Made by a program: the position numbers and the translations under genes. A DNA stretch of 64,000 nucleotides, from contig JANCRA010000003.1 of assembly GCA_024362935.1 (NCBI GenBank), forward strand, positions 38,501,291-38,565,290, written 5' to 3'. Shown here piece by piece: positions 59,144 to 64,000 of the stretch. Each line of letters opens with the position of its first letter. Position 1 is the stretch's first letter. Source of the stretch: Setophaga petechia (Eukaryota > Chordata > Aves > Passeriformes > Parulidae). The notes under the pieces are model-generated. The model did no database searches. It saw nothing but the letters and a program-made list of their open reading frames with translations, and was not told the origin of the DNA.

Positions 59144-61859
59144 GTGAGTACAGGCACTGTGTGCATGACCAGCCTGCAGGGCTGTCACTGATGCATTAAT
59201 TGTAAGGAGTGTTGGTGGTGTGTAGGTTTGGTCAGTCATAGATTCAGAGAAGGCACTGACTTTCTTGTGGCATTTTTTAAGACGAGTTGCAGTTCATGAA
59301 GATTTCCACTCAGTCATTCTGGAGCTTTATGTCAATGTGTAAAAAGGTAAAACAGACTTGAAGCTGGGGAGCTGCACACAAGAAATCTTTGTAGTGGATT
59401 AGCCTTATCAGACAGAAGTATTTCTGCCTTCTGCTTTCCACTATGTGCATCAGCTGTTCTCTACTGAAAACACATACCCCAGCTGAGCCCTGTGCTTAAT
59501 GCTCTAGACTGAGTTAGTCATAGGAAATTCATCTTTCCTCACAGTCCCCTGGAAAGTAGAATTTTGGCACCATGAATGAAAGAGACTTGGGATCAAAACA
59601 AATGGAAAAGGGTACATTCTGTTCATATCTGTACCTACAGTCATACACCTGGTTTTGTCCTGACATGTGAATTGTAAAATTACTGGATTCAAATCAGTTG
59701 TCTGTTCCAGTGATTTACTTCTTCATGCATGAGAATATCTTCCTCTAAAAGGGCTCAAAAGAGCATGAGGGAGTAAGAATTTTGCAATATATGCCATGAT
59801 AAAAGCTGTATCATCTATACTAGCTGAAAGGAACATTCTGCAATACTTAAAATCACTGAGCTGATCCTGGAAGATTTCACTGACAGTGATGAAATCCACT
59901 TGGGATTCATATTTAGCCCAAGACAGAAAGCATGGCGTACTCTATCCTGCTGTGGCATTCCTCTGGCCGTAAGGCACACAAATGACATTGTATCAATAGA
60001 GATATGAAAACAGAGTAGGGACAGATAAGTGCATGTAATGGGAAACAGAGTTTTCAGTTCTATGTCAAAGGAACCAATATACACCAAACTTCACTTCTAA
60101 ATCTTTTCCCCATGCATGCCATTGTTAGGAGTGGATTTATCTCCTGGAATTTCTTTTATTTCATCAGGGGAGTTAAATCATAGTGGCATGATATCTCCTT
60201 TGATGAATCATTTTGAGGTAAAAGACTTTTCAATTTCTACACATCCAGAACTAGCTCAGACATGAGGAGAGGTTGCTTCATATTTTCCAGAAACCTGGAA
60301 AAATTTTGTTTCTGAACAGATTGCACAGATTCCTGGTATGTTTTCTTTAGGGAAGAGGTTGCTAAAAAGTGGAAGTTCCTGACCTCAGGACTAAGAGTGT
60401 CTGGCTCTTCGGCTAACAGCCTCTTTCCTGTGAGTAGTTGTTTAGCAGGTCATTTAGGGACTGGAAACTCCTGAGCTCTTTGCAACTGCTCAGCAAGATT
60501 AGTTCTGCTCCTTTAGAACAGAGCGAGGGGAAAAAAAAAAGGAAAGATTCCTGTCTGATTCAGAACCAACCAAAATTTCAAATAATTACATTTCCAGCAA
60601 ACCTCAGCCCTAGTTTTGGCAGGCTCTACAGTACAGGCAAGGCAAAGAATGAGGCTCATATTCTTTTACTGACTTTCTTTTGTAATTCCAGTGTAGAAGC
60701 TCGACCCGTGCAACCCACAGAGCAAACAACAGGGGAGATAGTTGAAAAACAATAGGATGGGATTTCTGTCACTGTAAGCAATGAAAGGTACAGGTACTAA
60801 CAGGATGTAAGAGAGGAGACACTTAAACATATATACACATATATATACAGTAAGATTTTTAACTTGATAAGAATCTTGTAGTTTGATTTGTGAAAGAACA
60901 ACTTTAGTGGATAAAATTCTGTTACATTATGATGCTTGTGGCTGTATGTTTGCCTTTTGCTCATGCTAGGCATAATATTGTTTTCCAGCATCTATATTAC
61001 TGCCTTCTATGTGAATAGCAAACCTCACAGTTAGAAAGCATCATGGCAAATCTTTTTTCTCTCCAGCCTCAAGTAATTTTTTTTTCTTAAGATATTTCCT
61101 TCAGTTTTGCCAAAATGCATCTTAAGTATTTTCCAATGTATGGGGAGAAAAGCCAGAAAATGAAAGTTTGATTTGGTTTTTTAAGAACAAAAGGAAGAGC
61201 TGGGAAAAATTATCTATGGCTGCAATTCCTTAAAATTAATTCTTTAATTGTAGTTTCCTGAACTGCCTTTTAGTTTAAATGTCAAAGAGAAATTGTGTTT
61301 TCCTCAGAATCTTTATTTCTGTTAGGTCTTTCAGCAAAAGTGCTGTCTTTTGAGGTAGAGACAAGGGAAATAAGTTTATTTCTGCCGAAAACTGTCATAA
61401 AATAGTGACTTTGGAGTATGGAATATGAGTTTGGGCACTATAAGACTGACTTTTTTTCAGTCTGGTTTTCTTGAAACCAGGTGCGATCCCATTAAAGTTA
61501 ATGGATGAAAAATTGGTATAAGAGAGAAGAAAATTAGAGCCCCTTAATGTTAAGTGCATGTAGAAGCTCTGAGGTGGTGGAACAGAAGGTGCCCAGAGAG
61601 ATATGAGGGTTTTAAAGAAATCCAAGGGACATGGTTCAGATGAAGAGAGACTGTGGGATTATCTCAGGAATGAGTTAAAGCCAAATTAAACAAATTAAGC
61701 AATGAGTATTTCATGACAGAATCGGAAATGTTTTTTGTCCCTTACCATCCCAATGCAGCTCTATCTTTTTGTCTGTTACCAAGTTTCATTTTAAAAGTGA
61801 GGGAATCACTATTGGAATTATGGAAATCACCTTAATGAGATAAACCACAGGGAACCTAT

Positions 61860-62200
61860 TGTTTCCTCCATTAAAATAAATTCCATCTATTTAGCAGGAT
61901 GATCAACATTGGTCAAGCTGCTTTCCTGGGGTCATATTTAACCCTAATTGCCCTGTCACTTACAATTTGCAATATTAATAAAATAATCCAAGGTACATAT
62001 TACTTACAACTAGCAGTCTCTTTTATCTTCTGCTACGGCAGCCAAGAAATTAACATTTTGTTTACAATTTAAAGGGCTAATATAGTGAATTCAAGGTTTC
62101 AACAGCATGGAGTGAAATGTAGGCATTTATCTTTCTAACAGCTGCTAATATATTTCAGTCAGTCCTGTTTCAGGGCAAGAAATATTTTATATAAATATGT
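61860..62200. promoter_or_regulatory. Possible conserved non-coding element in PAMR1 intron 6
   Basis: About 340 AT-rich bases with complex, non-repetitive sequence, including GCTAATATAGTGAATTC, CAATATTAATAAAATAATCC and GCTGCTAATATATTTCAGTC. Nothing in it is repeat-like. Composition and complexity suggest an enhancer-type conserved element, but conservation could not be tested. Confidence 0.25.
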
Positions 62201-63854
62201 ATTATTTCACTCCTGAGACCGTTTAAAAAAATTTATATGAAATTGTAAAACAAATGCTAACCTTCTATCTTCTGACCCAAAACACAATAAACACAAATCT
62301 TTAAGATAGCAAAAAATACCTTCTTAAAATAAACATACTGTGCTATCATGATACAGTAGGTAGAGAAAACTAACTCCTGTTTTAAATACTTGGGCTTCTT
62401 TCTGACCTTAAAGTGAATTTGCAGTATACCTACATATCCCTCCCTGTGACCCCTTAGCCATGCTGACATGATTGAGAGCAAACTCAGGCTTTTCTCTTTG
62501 ACCTTTGTATATTCTAATGCTGTCAGAGGCATTAGGAACCCACAAAATCAGATAATCGTGTTCTCCTAACATACAAATACACTGAGACAAACCAGCAACT
62601 TCATCAAAAGAGGCAGGGGGAAAGTAAGAAGCTGACTAGTGCACAACCTGCCTGCTAAAAACCATCCACTCTAGTGTCAGAATGCCCATGACTTTGTGCA
62701 GTGTGACAACTACTTGTCCAACTCAAACTAAGAAAGGCCTTTTCCAAAGTTGCCCTGTTGAGTTTGCCTGCTGAGGATGCAGCTGTAGAGACAGTATTGC
62801 TGGTACCCCATAGCAAATGCTCTTGCCCTCTGCTTGTCCTCCTCCTAGAACGGGCTGTTCTGACTCAGAGTCCTCCCAGGGCTTGCTGGCCCCAAAGCAA
62901 GAGACCTTGACCTCATCCTGCCCAGAAATTTCCTGTTACCTTTATTTCAAACAAAGCCAGGCAAACTGGAGTTCCTACGCAAATAAGAAGAGCTTCACTG
63001 AATGGGGAATTCAGGGCTGAGATCTGATTTCCATTTTTATTCTGTTTCTTGCTCCTGTCTGCCAAGTAGGAGAGGTTTGTTCTGCATCCTAATGAAGAGT
63101 CTAATCCAACTGACAAAACTGTATAAACTAACTCCTTGCTGTAGCCTTTGATGTTGCTAGGGCTGGCCTTGCTGTGTGCCAATGGGCCTCTGAATATAGC
63201 TTTCAGGCCTTTCCCCACAGCTGATATAATCCACTTCCATCCTTTTTGGCCCCATATAGCTGCGACTTGGGCTGGCTCTTAGGGATGTGCTCATCCTATC
63301 AGAGCCTGCTTATATCTAAAATAGGGAGGAAGCATTAACATCCCACCAACCACACCTCACCCCCTGTTCTGCTGTAGGAGAAAGGAGCCCAGCTGTCAGT
63401 GCTTGGCATAAGCTAGTCAGAGTTTGAAACCCAGCAGAGCTGAGGATGAGGCACTGGGGAAAGGTTCTGGGCATTAAACCTAGGTTTTCTTACCTAACCT
63501 TAGATATGTAATGCAGAGTTTTCTAATAGCATGCTTGGAGGGTTTTTTTTTTTTTTAATATAATTTTGTCAGAAAGATTCTCAGTAATAGATTTCAAGGA
63601 GTGCCATAATCCCTGTGTAAGTGTATAATTACATTTTATCAGTGTGTAATCACTTCATCATTTACAGCTCACATGTGTTACACCTTACCTACACTGCATG
63701 ATAACCATAGAGAGTTTCAGGTATAATTAAATAAAAACCCCTGAGTCCTTTCTTGCAGTGTTGTACTGGAAATTAGTCCTCTACCAGCTATGGAAAATGT
63801 TCCAAATAGAAATATGACTCTTAATTTTCTTGCTCCTGGGATTGCCATTGGGTC

Positions 63855-63989
63855 TTTTTTGTTTGTTTGATTGGTTGGGGTTTTTGTTTGTTTGTTGGGG
63901 TTTTTTTGGTGGTTTTTTGTTTGTTGGTTTGGTTTTTTCTTTGGTTTTTTTTTGGGGGGGTTGGGGTTTTTTTTTGGTTGTTTGTTGGG
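63855..63989. repeat. G/T-rich low-complexity tract with G-runs
   Basis: About 135 bases of T-runs and G-runs (TTTGTTTG, GGGG, GGGGGGG) with almost no A or C on the plus strand. At least four runs of three or more G's could form a G-quadruplex. The minus-strand frame rich in Lys, Pro, Asn and Gln is a by-product of this composition. Confidence 0.8.
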
Positions 63990-64000
63990 CTTCACTTGAA

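Larger units (their letters stand above)
59144..64000 (+). other. PAMR1 intron 6 (partial)
   Basis: The next exon, expected to begin the Sushi region, was not found before the window end. The stretch includes TA/CA dinucleotides at about 60828-60850, an AT-rich possible regulatory block (61860-62200) and a terminal G/T-rich tract (63855-63989). No transposon is clear. Confidence 0.75.

Noticed and set aside
63717..63995. Minus-strand 92-codon frame rich in Lys, Pro, Asn and Gln
   Set aside because: It is a translation of the G/T-rich low-complexity tract.
1..64000. CRISPR arrays, operons, prophage or bacterial toxin systems
   Set aside because: The window is vertebrate DNA with spliced genes. 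No regular spaced repeats with unique spacers were seen.
59144..64000. A seventh PAMR1 exon encoding the first Sushi region
   Set aside because: I searched for a phase-1 acceptor followed by an LEERNCSDP-like sequence and found none before the window end.

Overview
The window is vertebrate nuclear DNA, almost certainly from a bird. It has large introns with GT-AG splice sites, CpG-island promoters, several fragments of CR1 LINEs (one keeping the family's 3' octamer repeats), an LTR of a type common in bird genomes, and a few old MIR-like SINE remnants. The bird order cannot be told from the sequence. There are no bacterial-style operons, CRISPR arrays or RNA genes that I can support.

Two protein-coding genes are recognisable and face away from each other. 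At the left edge, on the minus strand, is most of single-exon FJX1 (four-jointed box kinase 1), a predicted Golgi type II membrane kinase. Its first 368 codons are present and the end runs off the window. Its start lies in a strong CpG island of about 2 kb (roughly 1-1990). At 32871 on the plus strand, PAMR1 begins (peptidase domain containing associated with muscle regeneration 1). Six exons in this window encode the signal peptide, a cysteine-rich N-terminal region, a CUB domain and an EGF-like domain. The Sushi and trypsin-like parts known for the family must lie beyond 64000. The head-to-head FJX1/PAMR1 order matches the human 11p13 neighbourhood as I remember it.

Layout: 1-1104 FJX1 coding; 1105-1990 its promoter CpG island; 1991-32540 a gene-free interval of about 30 kb with CR1 pieces (9.0-9.7, 12.7, 18.5 and 22.4 kb) and several AT-rich, homeodomain-site-rich stretches that could be conserved enhancers; 32340-32870 the PAMR1 promoter and 5' UTR; 32871-59143 PAMR1 exons 1-6, with introns of 8.5, 0.8, 5.8, 5.2 and 5.1 kb. 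Intron 3 contains an isolated CpG island (about 44.38-44.72 kb). Intron 5 contains a CR1 reverse-transcriptase fragment directly abutted by a solo LTR (57.1-58.4 kb). Intron 6 runs to the window end and finishes in a G/T-rich tract.

I found no clear new biological system. The best leads are the orphan intronic CpG island, the weak PAMR1 exon 1 splice donor with a stronger-looking but frame-breaking donor five bases away, the EGF domain carrying all three Notch-type O-glycan consensus sites, and a small array of three near-identical 14-bp hairpin motifs at 13.6 kb.
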